Positions 42,114 to 49,334 of a stretch of 49,334 nucleotides of DNA are shown in pieces; positions within the stretch are counted from its first letter, which is position 1; every line of letters begins with the position of its first letter. The DNA is taken from the NCBI GenBank assembly GCA_015661205.1, contig JACVXV010000003.1, forward strand, positions 1-49,334, read 5' to 3'. The notes beneath the pieces are model-generated. The model ran no database searches. It was given only the letters and a program-made list of their open reading frames with translations, and was not told the DNA's origin. This DNA comes from Candidatus Brocadiaceae bacterium (GTDB taxonomy: Bacteria; Planctomycetota; Brocadiia; Brocadiales; Brocadiaceae). Position numbers and translations under genes: made by a program.

Positions 42114-43571
42114 ATGAATAAGTGTATTTTGATCGTGGATGACAGCCCGCTGGTTGTGGAGGTTGTCAGCAAGTTTCTCGCAGGCCAGGGATATAGAATA
42201 TTTACCGCAAGTAATGGGATTGAGGCTATTGAAAAAACGTTCCGTGAACTGCCTGACCTGATCTTGCTGGACGTGATGATGCCCAGGATGAACGGTTATC
42301 AGGCATGCCGCCTTTTGAAAGCAGATCCGGAAACCTGCAACATCCCCATCATAATGTTAACGGTTAAGGACCAGGCAAGTGATAAGTATTGGGGCATTCA
42401 AACCGGCGCAGACGCCTATTTATCTAAAGATTCCGTGCAATCCACGCTCTTAAAAACGATGGATGAACTCTTGGTGAAAAAAGAACGGGTGGCCCTGCCC
42501 CATTCCCTTATACGCGAGAGTAGTTCTCTGAATGCAATCGATGTTGTTTCCAAAGTAAATGACCTGCTCGATAAAAAGCTGTTTGAAGCAACGGTACTGT
42601 ATGAAATGTGTACGCTCGTCGAGAAGGGAATTGATGATTTTCCGGGGATCGTAGAAGTTGTGATTGGGATGCTTTCGAAAATACTGGAGTTTAAAGTGGC
42701 GGCAATCATAGTCAAGGAAGAACACAACGTTGAATGTTTTTTTAAGCCAAATCACCCGGTGAGCAAGGAGTATCTTAGGAAATTCAGAGAATACATCAAT
42801 AAATATTTAACAGAGTACGGCATTGATTTGTCTTCAGATGAATTAACAACCATTCTCGATAAGGAAATGATTAAGGACGCCGTGGACGTAAATGAACAGC
42901 AGATATCCTATTTTGTAGTGCCAATTAAATACGCGGATAATCTAGGCGGGGTAATAATACTGGCACAAAGCGACGTTGATAAAATTCCCAGTAAAGAAGA
43001 AGGTTTTTTTAGAACGGTGATCAAAGAGGGGTATGTCATCATACAAAATGCATGGCTATACAGCAGGATAAGAAATCTTGCGATTACCGACAGCCTTACG
43101 GGCATCTATAATCGCGGTTTTTTCTATGCCGGCTTATGCAAAGAATTCGCAAGGACCTCAAGGCTTAACCTGCCGCTTACCTTTCTCTTGTTGGATATTG
43201 ATTTCTTTAAAAAAATAAACGATACCTTTGGCCACCTTCAAGGAGACGACGTGTTGCGGAAAGTGGCAATGATTTTAAAGAAAAACATCAGGGTCTATGA
43301 CGCATTGGGACGATATGGTGGTGAAGAATTTTCTATCATCCTGCCGGAGGCAAAATTAAGAGATGGTTGTGGCCTGGCCGATCGAATCAGACGAGAAATA
43401 GAGAAGTTCAACTTCGGGACTGAAAACAAGGCATTGAAATGCACCATAAGTATAGGTGTTTCAAGCTGTCCAGACGCCGAGATCAAAACGATAGAGGATT
43501 TGGTCCGCAAGGCCGATAATGCCCTTTATAAGGCAAAAGCAGAGGGAAGAAACAGGGTCTGTTCCCTTTAG
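42114..43571 (+). CDS. Receiver-GAF-like-GGDEF diguanylate cyclase (WspR-like)
   Basis: A 485-residue response regulator that should make cyclic di-GMP when phosphorylated. Receiver 1-125 with D53 (LILLDVMMPRMNG). Residues about 150-315 look like a GAF-type sensor (GIVEVVIGMLSKILEFKVAAII, ISYFVVPIKYADNLGGVIIL). The GGDEF domain has active site GGEEF at 402-406 and an intact inhibitory I-site RVYD at 393-396, so product feedback is expected. Pseudomonas WspR lacks the middle domain. It lies downstream of cheB and is a paralogue of 45775-47241. Confidence 0.93.
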   Translation: MNKCILIVDDSPLVVEVVSKFLAGQGYRIFTASNGIEAIEKTFRELPDLILLDVMMPRMNGYQACRLLKADPETCNIPIIMLTVKDQASDKYWGIQTGADAYLSKDSVQSTLLKTMDELLVKKERVALPHSLIRESSSLNAIDVVSKVNDLLDKKLFEATVLYEMCTLVEKGIDDFPGIVEVVIGMLSKILEFKVAAIIVKEEHNVECFFKPNHPVSKEYLRKFREYINKYLTEYGIDLSSDELTTILDKEMIKDAVDVNEQQISYFVVPIKYADNLGGVIILAQSDVDKIPSKEEGFFRTVIKEGYVIIQNAWLYSRIRNLAITDSLTGIYNRGFFYAGLCKEFARTSRLNLPLTFLLLDIDFFKKINDTFGHLQGDDVLRKVAMILKKNIRVYDALGRYGGEEFSIILPEAKLRDGCGLADRIRREIEKFNFGTENKALKCTISIGVSSCPDAEIKTIEDLVRKADNALYKAKAEGRNRVCSL

Positions 43572-43699
43572 GGCGCATTCCCAAATTTTTGTAAACCTGA
43601 TACAAGGATTTTAGTCCCGTAGAACCGGCAGACTGCATTAACTAAAATCTCTAACCTACCGGAACTGTTTGGCCGTGTATTAAACAACGAAAATCGAAT

Positions 43700-45313
43700 A
43701 TGGCAGAAAAAAAGACATTTTCAAAAACTGATTTTAATCTCTTTCGCGAATATATTGAATCCCGTACCGGTATTCACATGGATGAAGGCAAGCAAAACTA
43801 TTTTGCCATGAACCTGGATACTCGTATGCACGCCCTGGGTCTGAAGGATTATAGCGCTTATTATACCTTTCTGACAACAAGCACTCAGGGAGCAAAAGAA
43901 TTCTCTGAGTTGCTTGATCTCGTATTAATCAAAGAAACGTTTTTCTTTCGTGACGAACGCCAAATAAATACGTTGATACACAACGTCCTGCCCGCGCTGA
44001 GAGAGAAAAAAAATGGTAAAGAAATTAAAATCTGGAGCGCCGGATGCGCCACCGGCGAAGAGCCGTATACCCTGGCAATGGTCATTAAGGAAAACTTCCC
44101 CGCAGGCGCTATCAACTTTTCCATTTATGCAACGGACATCAGCGCTGGCGCCGTGTCATACGCAAGAAACGGCGTCTACGGCAAGGGCAGCATGCGGGCA
44201 ATTGATAAGTTAATACTGAATAAGTATTTTGTCCAGAAAGATGGGCGATACCACCTGTTGGAAGAATTAAAGCAACTTATTCATTTTGACGTAGTAAACC
44301 TCGTAGAGCCTTATCTGCCAATAGGTGGAAATGGGTTTGACGTCATTTTTTGCAAAAATGTGATTATCTATTTTGAGTTGGAAACGATCAAAAAGGTAAT
44401 TCACCGATTTTACGATACACTTGCTTCAGGTGGTTATTTCTTTGTAGGCCACTCGGAATCTCTCTGGCAGGTATCAAATGAATTTACCCTGGAGGAGATA
44501 TCCGGGGTATTCCTCTATCGAAAAAACGCCAAAAATTACATCCAATCCCCGTCTGAATTGACGGCAAATGAAAGACCCGCTTCCTATAACACACAGTTAT
44601 CGGCTTTGTCAGGCGGCTCTTCTCAACAATATCGGCAGCGGCAACTTTCGAATAACGCGGTTTCCGGGATAAAAGAAAATAGTATCACCAACCGAAAAAC
44701 GCCCTCCTTCTCGCAACCATCTCAGAGAATCGACACGGGTGTATTATCGACGCATACAGAAAGAAAAGCGCCGCGCACCGTGGACGGTAATGCCTCCACC
44801 AGAGAGAAGCTGCGCATCTTGTTGAAAAGAGGATTGTCATTCACGGGTGATGATGACGAAGAAATACTGGAAGACATCCAAACCATCATAGAGAAAGACC
44901 CGAAGAACACCGATGCACACCTTTTTCTTGGAAAAATATATGCAAACATGGGGCTGTATGACAAGGCATTGAGAAAGGCCGCAGACGTTCTGGATATTGA
45001 CGATCTCAATGCAGATGCTTACGAACTGACAGGGAGTGTTTACTATAAGAGCAACGAAAATGAAAAGGCCATCGTCTCTTTTAAGAGGGCGATATACCTG
45101 AACGAAAAGACGCTGTTATCGCACTACTATCTTGGGAATCTATATAAGGACGCCAACCTTTTCCGGCAAGCGGTAAAAGAATATAAAAACGTGATGCGCG
45201 CCGTTGAAACGGATTCCCTGGGTGACGAATGGCTGGTTGGTGAGGTTTTCACGGTAAAACAACTAAACGAGATATGTTCCAGGAACGTCGAGTTACTTAG
45301 CGCGTATGTTTGA
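43700..45313 (+). CDS. cheR: Chemotaxis methyltransferase CheR with TPR domain (WspC-like)
   Basis: A 537-residue SAM-dependent receptor methyltransferase. N-terminal helical domain 1-80 with SRTGIHMDEGK; IKETFFFRDERQ; SAM-binding SAGCATGEEPYTLAM at 113-127; FDVIFCKNVIIYF at the catalytic edge. After a low-complexity Ser/Gln/Asn linker (about 275-370), three TPRs follow (NTDAHLFLGKIYANMGLYDKAL, ADAYELTGSVYYKSNENEKAI, SHYYLGNLYKDANLFRQAV). CheR with C-terminal TPRs is the hallmark of WspC. No stem-tethering pentapeptide is needed in such systems. It lies between the two GGDEF genes. No clear ribosome-binding site. Confidence 0.95.
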   Translation: MAEKKTFSKTDFNLFREYIESRTGIHMDEGKQNYFAMNLDTRMHALGLKDYSAYYTFLTTSTQGAKEFSELLDLVLIKETFFFRDERQINTLIHNVLPALREKKNGKEIKIWSAGCATGEEPYTLAMVIKENFPAGAINFSIYATDISAGAVSYARNGVYGKGSMRAIDKLILNKYFVQKDGRYHLLEELKQLIHFDVVNLVEPYLPIGGNGFDVIFCKNVIIYFELETIKKVIHRFYDTLASGGYFFVGHSESLWQVSNEFTLEEISGVFLYRKNAKNYIQSPSELTANERPASYNTQLSALSGGSSQQYRQRQLSNNAVSGIKENSITNRKTPSFSQPSQRIDTGVLSTHTERKAPRTVDGNASTREKLRILLKRGLSFTGDDDEEILEDIQTIIEKDPKNTDAHLFLGKIYANMGLYDKALRKAADVLDIDDLNADAYELTGSVYYKSNENEKAIVSFKRAIYLNEKTLLSHYYLGNLYKDANLFRQAVKEYKNVMRAVETDSLGDEWLVGEVFTVKQLNEICSRNVELLSAYV

Positions 45314-45525
45314 ACATCCTATCCATTGAATTAAGCCTTCGGCGGCATTCAACATCGTAGTGGCAAGGCGCGCCTTGCCACTACACGTGCGTTTGAAATT
45401 CCTATACATTCATGTAGAGCGAAGAGCTTCTTCGCTCTACAACAGGCCCGAAGGGCAGAAAGGATATAGCCAGGGGTGAAGCCCCTGGTAGGGGTGAAGC
45501 CCCTGGTAAAGAGACAAAAGATAAT
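45314..45525. repeat. Palindromic repeat cluster after cheR
   Basis: In order: GTAGTGGCAAGG-CGCG-CCTTGCCACTAC (45357-45384), TTTGAAATTCCTATACATT (45392-45410), GTAGAGCGAAGAG...CTTCGCTCTAC (45414-45440), and a tandem duplicate of AGGGGTGAAGCCCCTGGT (about 45473-45507). Confidence 0.75.
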
Positions 45526-45730
45526 CAGCCCTGAAGGGGCGACAGAAAAGGACGCACAACATGGCTGGGATGCCTGTTTTTTCTAACATTTATTGTTGTT
45601 TTGATCACGAAAACAAAACATCCTGCCTCCCCTTCGGGGCTTGTATTATTTTATTATCTTTACAGGGGGCTTCACCCCCCGCTATATCCTGTCGGCCTTT
45701 CAGGCCTAACTTTGAGTTTTCTATACATTC
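45526..45730. repeat. 206-bp interspersed repeat, copy 2
   Basis: Same-orientation copy of 37015-37220, 205 bases, differing by scattered substitutions (for example AAAACATCC in place of AAAACGTCC). It ends 45 bases before the start of the second GGDEF gene, so it probably pushes any promoter for that gene into the repeat or further upstream. Confidence 0.85.
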
Positions 45731-45774
45731 AAATAACTTTTATCAACACGTTAAAGGATCAAGGGACTGTGTTT

Positions 45775-47241
45775 ATGGATGCACGCATTTTAGTTGTAGA
45801 CGATAACGTTTCATTTTCTGAAGGCGTTACTAAGCTTTTGGAGAGCAATGGGTACAAGACCTTTCTTGCAAACGATGGTGTAGAAGCGATAGAAAAGGCC
45901 TTCAGGGAACTGCCCGATATCATCCTCATTGATGGAATGCTGCCGGGGATGAATGGATACCAGGTAAGCCGGTTACTTAAATCGGACGTTGAGACTCGTA
46001 ACATTCCTATTATCGTGCTGACGGAAAAGGACCAATCGGGTTATAAATACTGGGGCGTCAAGACGGGCGCAGATGCGTACCTATGCAAAGATTTCATACA
46101 GACGTCGCTCTTAAAAATAGTGGAAGACCTCCTGAAAAAGAAGCCGGGCGAAGTCACAGACAAACCGCTTTTGAGAAAAACTGGCTTTGTTAAAGCGGTT
46201 GATATCGTCTCGAAGATGAATAACTTGCTTGATAAAAAATTGTTCGAAGTCACTGTTTTTAATGAGATGAGCGCTTTAATTGAGCTGGAAAACGAGGATT
46301 TCGATGGAATTGTAAAGGTTGTGATGGGGACGTTAGCAAGAATACTGGATTATGATATAGCAGCCATAGTCATTATACAACAGTACGACGTAGAAAGTAT
46401 TTTCGAGATAAACCATACCGTAAGTGAACAATATCTGAAGGCAGTGCAGGACCACACCATGTCTCTTATAATGGCGAATGGGGCTGAAGCTGGTTCTTTA
46501 GGCAAGGTAATGGTTCTCAATACAGACCGGATAACGCCGGAGGGTACTATCGTCAAAAACGAAATAGCGTCATTTGCCGTGCCGATCAAAAGTCAGACCA
46601 AACTGAATGGACTGATTGTATTAGCTCACCATGTTTCTAAAAAGGTTGACAGTAAAGAAGTAGATTTTTTAAGAATTGTGATAAAACAGGCCTTCGTTAT
46701 CATTGACAATGCATGGCTTTACGCAAAGGTGAAAAGGCTTGCGATTACAGACAGCTTGACCGGTATTTACAATCACGGTTTCCTCCGTGAAAGTTTATAC
46801 AGAGAATATTCCAGAACAGAAAGGTTTAAACTCCCCCTGATCCTTTTGCTGATGGATATCGACCATTTCAAACGGGTAAATGACACTTATGGACATCTTC
46901 AGGGCGATGAAATACTGCGAAAAGTGTCACTTATTTTAAGAAACAGTATTAGGACGTATGATATACTCGGCCGCTATGGTGGCGAAGAATTCATGGTTAT
47001 CATGCCGGAAGCAAGCCTGGAGGACGGCATTGCACTCGCCGAACGAATTCGGGCGGCAATTGAGAAGTATGAGTTTCATGGCGTTCTGGAGAGTATCAAG
47101 GGGCCTGTCCGGTGTACGATCAGCATAGGCGTTGCGGGTTATCCCGCCCCTGATATCAAAAAAATGGATGACTTGGTCAATAAGGCAGACAAACTGCTTT
47201 ACCGCGCAAAGGTTGAAGGGCGAAATCGGGTGTGTACTTAG
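45775..47241 (+). CDS. Receiver-GAF-like-GGDEF diguanylate cyclase, second copy
   Basis: A 488-residue paralogue of 42114-43571 with the same layout. Receiver acceptor D53 (IILIDGMLPGMNG), a GAF-like middle (DFDGIVKVVMGTLARILDYDIAAIVI), and a GGDEF domain with GGEEF at 402-406 preceded by I-site RTYD. The start is ATG 45775 (MDARILVVDDN), with AAAGGATCAAGGG upstream; an open frame reaches back to 45601 but those codons are the 206-base repeat. In the receiver, the D53 loop reads LIDGMLPG, a Gly where the first copy has Val. Likely phosphorylated by the same CheA. Confidence 0.93.
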   Translation: MDARILVVDDNVSFSEGVTKLLESNGYKTFLANDGVEAIEKAFRELPDIILIDGMLPGMNGYQVSRLLKSDVETRNIPIIVLTEKDQSGYKYWGVKTGADAYLCKDFIQTSLLKIVEDLLKKKPGEVTDKPLLRKTGFVKAVDIVSKMNNLLDKKLFEVTVFNEMSALIELENEDFDGIVKVVMGTLARILDYDIAAIVIIQQYDVESIFEINHTVSEQYLKAVQDHTMSLIMANGAEAGSLGKVMVLNTDRITPEGTIVKNEIASFAVPIKSQTKLNGLIVLAHHVSKKVDSKEVDFLRIVIKQAFVIIDNAWLYAKVKRLAITDSLTGIYNHGFLRESLYREYSRTERFKLPLILLLMDIDHFKRVNDTYGHLQGDEILRKVSLILRNSIRTYDILGRYGGEEFMVIMPEASLEDGIALAERIRAAIEKYEFHGVLESIKGPVRCTISIGVAGYPAPDIKKMDDLVNKADKLLYRAKVEGRNRVCT

Positions 47242-47275
47242 AAAAACACCACCATGCAGAAAAAGGTGTTGTTCA

Positions 47276-47303
47276 CGTAGGGCGAACCTTCAGGTTTGCC
47301 ACA
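47276..47303. repeat. GTAG-type palindrome between convergent genes
   Basis: GTAGGGCGAACCT-TC-AGGTTTGCCACAC, an imperfect hairpin. It overlaps the last codons of the glycosyltransferase gene on the minus strand and lies 35 bases after the GGDEF stop; it may have come to serve as a two-way terminator. Confidence 0.6.
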
Positions 47304-48480
47304 CAGAGGCTGACGGGTATTGGTGGACGACTGCTTCGTAAAGCCGTTCGATTTGTTTCATTACAATGTCAGTGCTATATTTTTCCTCCACCCTTTTCCG
47401 CCCCTCAATACCCATGTTTTTCCTTGCTGCCGGGTTTTCAATAAGGTACAGAATCTTTTCAACAAACGGCTCGATGCAAACCTTTTCCATATAAGTTGTC
47501 ACCCTTTCCGGAAAAGGTAAAAAGCCGGTTACACAATCCGTCACAATATCCGGAATCGGTTGCACGTTTGAGGCAATCACCGGTTTGCCGGAAGACATTG
47601 CCTCGATGATTACCAGTCCAAAGCCTTCGCTGCTATATGGCACAAAAAGGAATACGTCTATGGCCGCCATCACCTCCTCCACGTCCGTTCGAGCGCAGAT
47701 AATAACGCTTTCTTCTATTCCAAGATGCCTGATAAGTCGCCGGTAGGATGCCTCTTCTTCTCCGTAGCCACACAAAATAAATTTTGATTGCGGATGTTTC
47801 TTTTGCACCTTTGCGAATATTTGCAGGCACGTGTCAAAACCTTTGTTTTTTATAAAGCGGCCAACGCTTCCCAGCACTATGGCGTCGTACGGAATGTTGT
47901 ATTCGGCGCGGACGGTGTCACCCCTATTGGAAGGGGTAAATACTGCGGTATCTACCTGATTCGGGATCACAATGATTTTGTCGTCCCGCCCATAATTTTC
48001 ACGCATTGCACGGCTTTTTAACAAAGAGGAACATGCAATAATCTTATCTGAAAACAACCTGTTTACCCCGATGCGCTGAAGGCGTAAGGCAAACGACAGA
48101 TGTGTTGCGGCTCCGTGAAGGGTAACTATCGTTTTGCAGCGCCTCAGCGTCTTTGCAACGAGACATCCCCAGAAATCTGCCGGAACGGTATGAGCGTGAA
48201 CGAGATCACAGTTTTCTTTGTTAATAACACGCAGGTATTTTTTGAATGTCTCGAAATCTCTCCATGAGGTCAGACCGAGGCGTTCGACGTGGATACCCAT
48301 CTTTTCAATTTCAACGGCATAAGGCTCGTTAGCCGATAAATCACGGCTGAACAAGGTGCAGACGGCGACGTGAAATTTTTCACTGTCAATGTGCCTGCAT
48401 AAGGTGGCTACATGCTTCTCCGCCCCACCAACGAAAAGCGTATCAATTACGTAAAGGACGTTTATCTTTTTCCAGGCCAT
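47290..48480 (-). CDS. Glycosyltransferase, GT4-type
   Basis: A 396-residue GT-B retaining glycosyltransferase. The N-terminal VLYVIDTLFVGGAEKHVATL is the Gly-rich acceptor-domain start; VLGSVGRFIKNKGFDTCLQIFA begins the donor domain; the E-x7-E motif is SEGFGLVIIEAMSSGKPVIAS. The substrate is unknown; envelope polysaccharide or lipid is likely. ATG 48480 overlaps the metalloprotease stop (TAATG), so the two are coupled. The last ~12 residues (HQYPSASVWQT) are encoded next to or within the palindromic repeat and may not be original. Confidence 0.9.
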   Translation of the reverse strand: MAWKKINVLYVIDTLFVGGAEKHVATLCRHIDSEKFHVAVCTLFSRDLSANEPYAVEIEKMGIHVERLGLTSWRDFETFKKYLRVINKENCDLVHAHTVPADFWGCLVAKTLRRCKTIVTLHGAATHLSFALRLQRIGVNRLFSDKIIACSSLLKSRAMRENYGRDDKIIVIPNQVDTAVFTPSNRGDTVRAEYNIPYDAIVLGSVGRFIKNKGFDTCLQIFAKVQKKHPQSKFILCGYGEEEASYRRLIRHLGIEESVIICARTDVEEVMAAIDVFLFVPYSSEGFGLVIIEAMSSGKPVIASNVQPIPDIVTDCVTGFLPFPERVTTYMEKVCIEPFVEKILYLIENPAARKNMGIEGRKRVEEKYSTDIVMKQIERLYEAVVHQYPSASVWQT

Positions 48481-49229
48481 TATTTCTTTTCACCCAGGGT
48501 AGCAATGTACTCCCTCAAACGATTGACCCTAAAGTTGATCATCGTAATAATGCTGAAGCCCGGTACGCCAAACATCTTCGACTGTAGAATGGAGTCCAAA
48601 TGCCTTTCCAAAAAATTCGGTAATCCATCGGGATTAAAACCCGCTTTCTGCGCGTATAAGACGCCTACGGCATCGGCGTCTACTTCAAACTCTTCAAGAT
48701 GGCTATTCAGTAGCAGGAGACCGGATATTGCATTATTCTCCATCTTGTGTCCGTAGTATTTCATAACTTCGCAATAGAGTTTTGAGGCGTGCTTCAGAGA
48801 CGCGTGAGCAACCTCGTGGCCTATGATTCCAGCCACTTCGTCTTCCGTTTCAGCAAATCTTAACAGGCCACAGGTCAGGTATATGTGCCCCCCTGGCGCA
48901 GAAAATGCGTTGATCGAGTAGGAATCAATGATATTGCACGTAAAGGGGAGTGTCTTTCTGTCACACACGGCAACAAGCCTTTGAACAATGGCATTTACCC
49001 TGGTATTGATCTCCTGCTCTGTTTCGAAATAAAAGTTACCCTTAATGTATGCCGCGGCCTGCTTCCCCATCTCGATTTCTTCAGCGTCACTCATCTCCGT
49101 CTGTCCATCATTCAAGCGCCAGTCGTCATGCGCGAAAATAGGGTACTCGGCAAACACGGCAATGGCAATGAAAGTAAAAAGCCAGAATGCTGCTTTTATA
49201 ACCAGAGATGATACCTTGTTTAGGGACAT
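48480..49229 (-). CDS. M48-family metalloprotease, periplasmic/membrane-anchored
   Basis: A 249-residue zinc protease of the BepA/LoiP-like M48 group. An N-terminal hydrophobic segment (AAFWLFTFIAIAVFAEYPIFA, about 13-33) acts as signal or anchor. The zinc site is HEVAH at 138-142 (GIIGHEVAHASLKHASK) with third ligand E182 in EEFEVDADAVG. NAFSAPGGHIYLTCGLL is the usual block before it. No TPR repeats are present. Such proteases help in outer-membrane protein quality control. A purine-rich stretch (AAAAGGCCTGGAAATT) precedes ATG 49229. The remaining 105 bases to the window end show nothing. Confidence 0.9.
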   Translation of the reverse strand: MSLNKVSSLVIKAAFWLFTFIAIAVFAEYPIFAHDDWRLNDGQTEMSDAEEIEMGKQAAAYIKGNFYFETEQEINTRVNAIVQRLVAVCDRKTLPFTCNIIDSYSINAFSAPGGHIYLTCGLLRFAETEDEVAGIIGHEVAHASLKHASKLYCEVMKYYGHKMENNAISGLLLLNSHLEEFEVDADAVGVLYAQKAGFNPDGLPNFLERHLDSILQSKMFGVPGFSIITMINFRVNRLREYIATLGEKK

Positions 49230-49334
49230 AATTTCCAGGCCTTTTCTACCTGTTTTTATCCTATTCGTATTATTTTGATATGCTTTGATTCTACCAGCCT
49301 TTTCAAGGCATTCAAGGGAATTTAATTCTTGTGT

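Overview
The window is a moderately AT-rich bacterial chromosome segment with no rRNA, tRNA or transposase gene that I can see. Gram-negative traits (Kdo transferase, a beta-barrel porin with a signal peptide), a formate-tetrahydrofolate ligase, a methyl-cycle enzyme set with a corrinoid protein, and many short palindromic intergenic repeats fit a planctomycete of the anammox group (Brocadia/Kuenenia/Jettenia type). That placement is an inference from gene content and style, not from a marker gene.

Region 1 (1-12.55 kb, minus strand) is a type I CRISPR-Cas locus read from right to left: cas6, cas3 (helicase first, HD nuclease last), a cas8-like large subunit, cas7 (DevR/Csa2 family), cas5, cas4, cas1 and a broken cas2. 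No CRISPR array lies in the window. An AbiE-type toxin-antitoxin pair sits between cas6 and cas3. A nucleotidyltransferase gene with HEPN and HEAT/SEC-C debris sits between cas5 and cas4. Arrays of a degenerate 9-bp repeat lie upstream of cas2, between cas4 and cas1, over the 3' end of cas6, and twice in frame inside cas6. Cas2 is cut after about 32 codons and joined to a GC-rich DUF4160 fragment.

Region 2 (12.8-30.5 kb) is mostly housekeeping: a porin, fhs, secA, waaA-metK, ahcY, DUF1015 plus a corrinoid protein, a small coiled-coil membrane protein, and the glcD-aspC pair. fhs, metK, ahcY and the corrinoid protein all belong to one-carbon and methyl-group metabolism. Toxin-antitoxin remnants (a HicB-like fragment and an orphan MntA) lie between metK and ahcY.

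Region 3 (31.0-47.25 kb, plus strand) is a chemosensory cluster: CheW, two tandem receptors, a second CheW-like protein, CheA with a fused receiver, CheB, CheR with TPRs, and two receiver-GAF-like-GGDEF proteins. This is the component list of a Wsp-type system, in which signalling output is cyclic di-GMP rather than flagellar control. No flagellar gene or stand-alone CheY is present. The first receptor is split by an A9 tract. The genes are separated by repeat-rich gaps and by two nucleotidyltransferase/HEPN loci, one of them framed by inverted repeats.

Region 4 (47.3-49.2 kb, minus strand) holds an M48 metalloprotease and a family-4-type glycosyltransferase, convergent with the last GGDEF gene.
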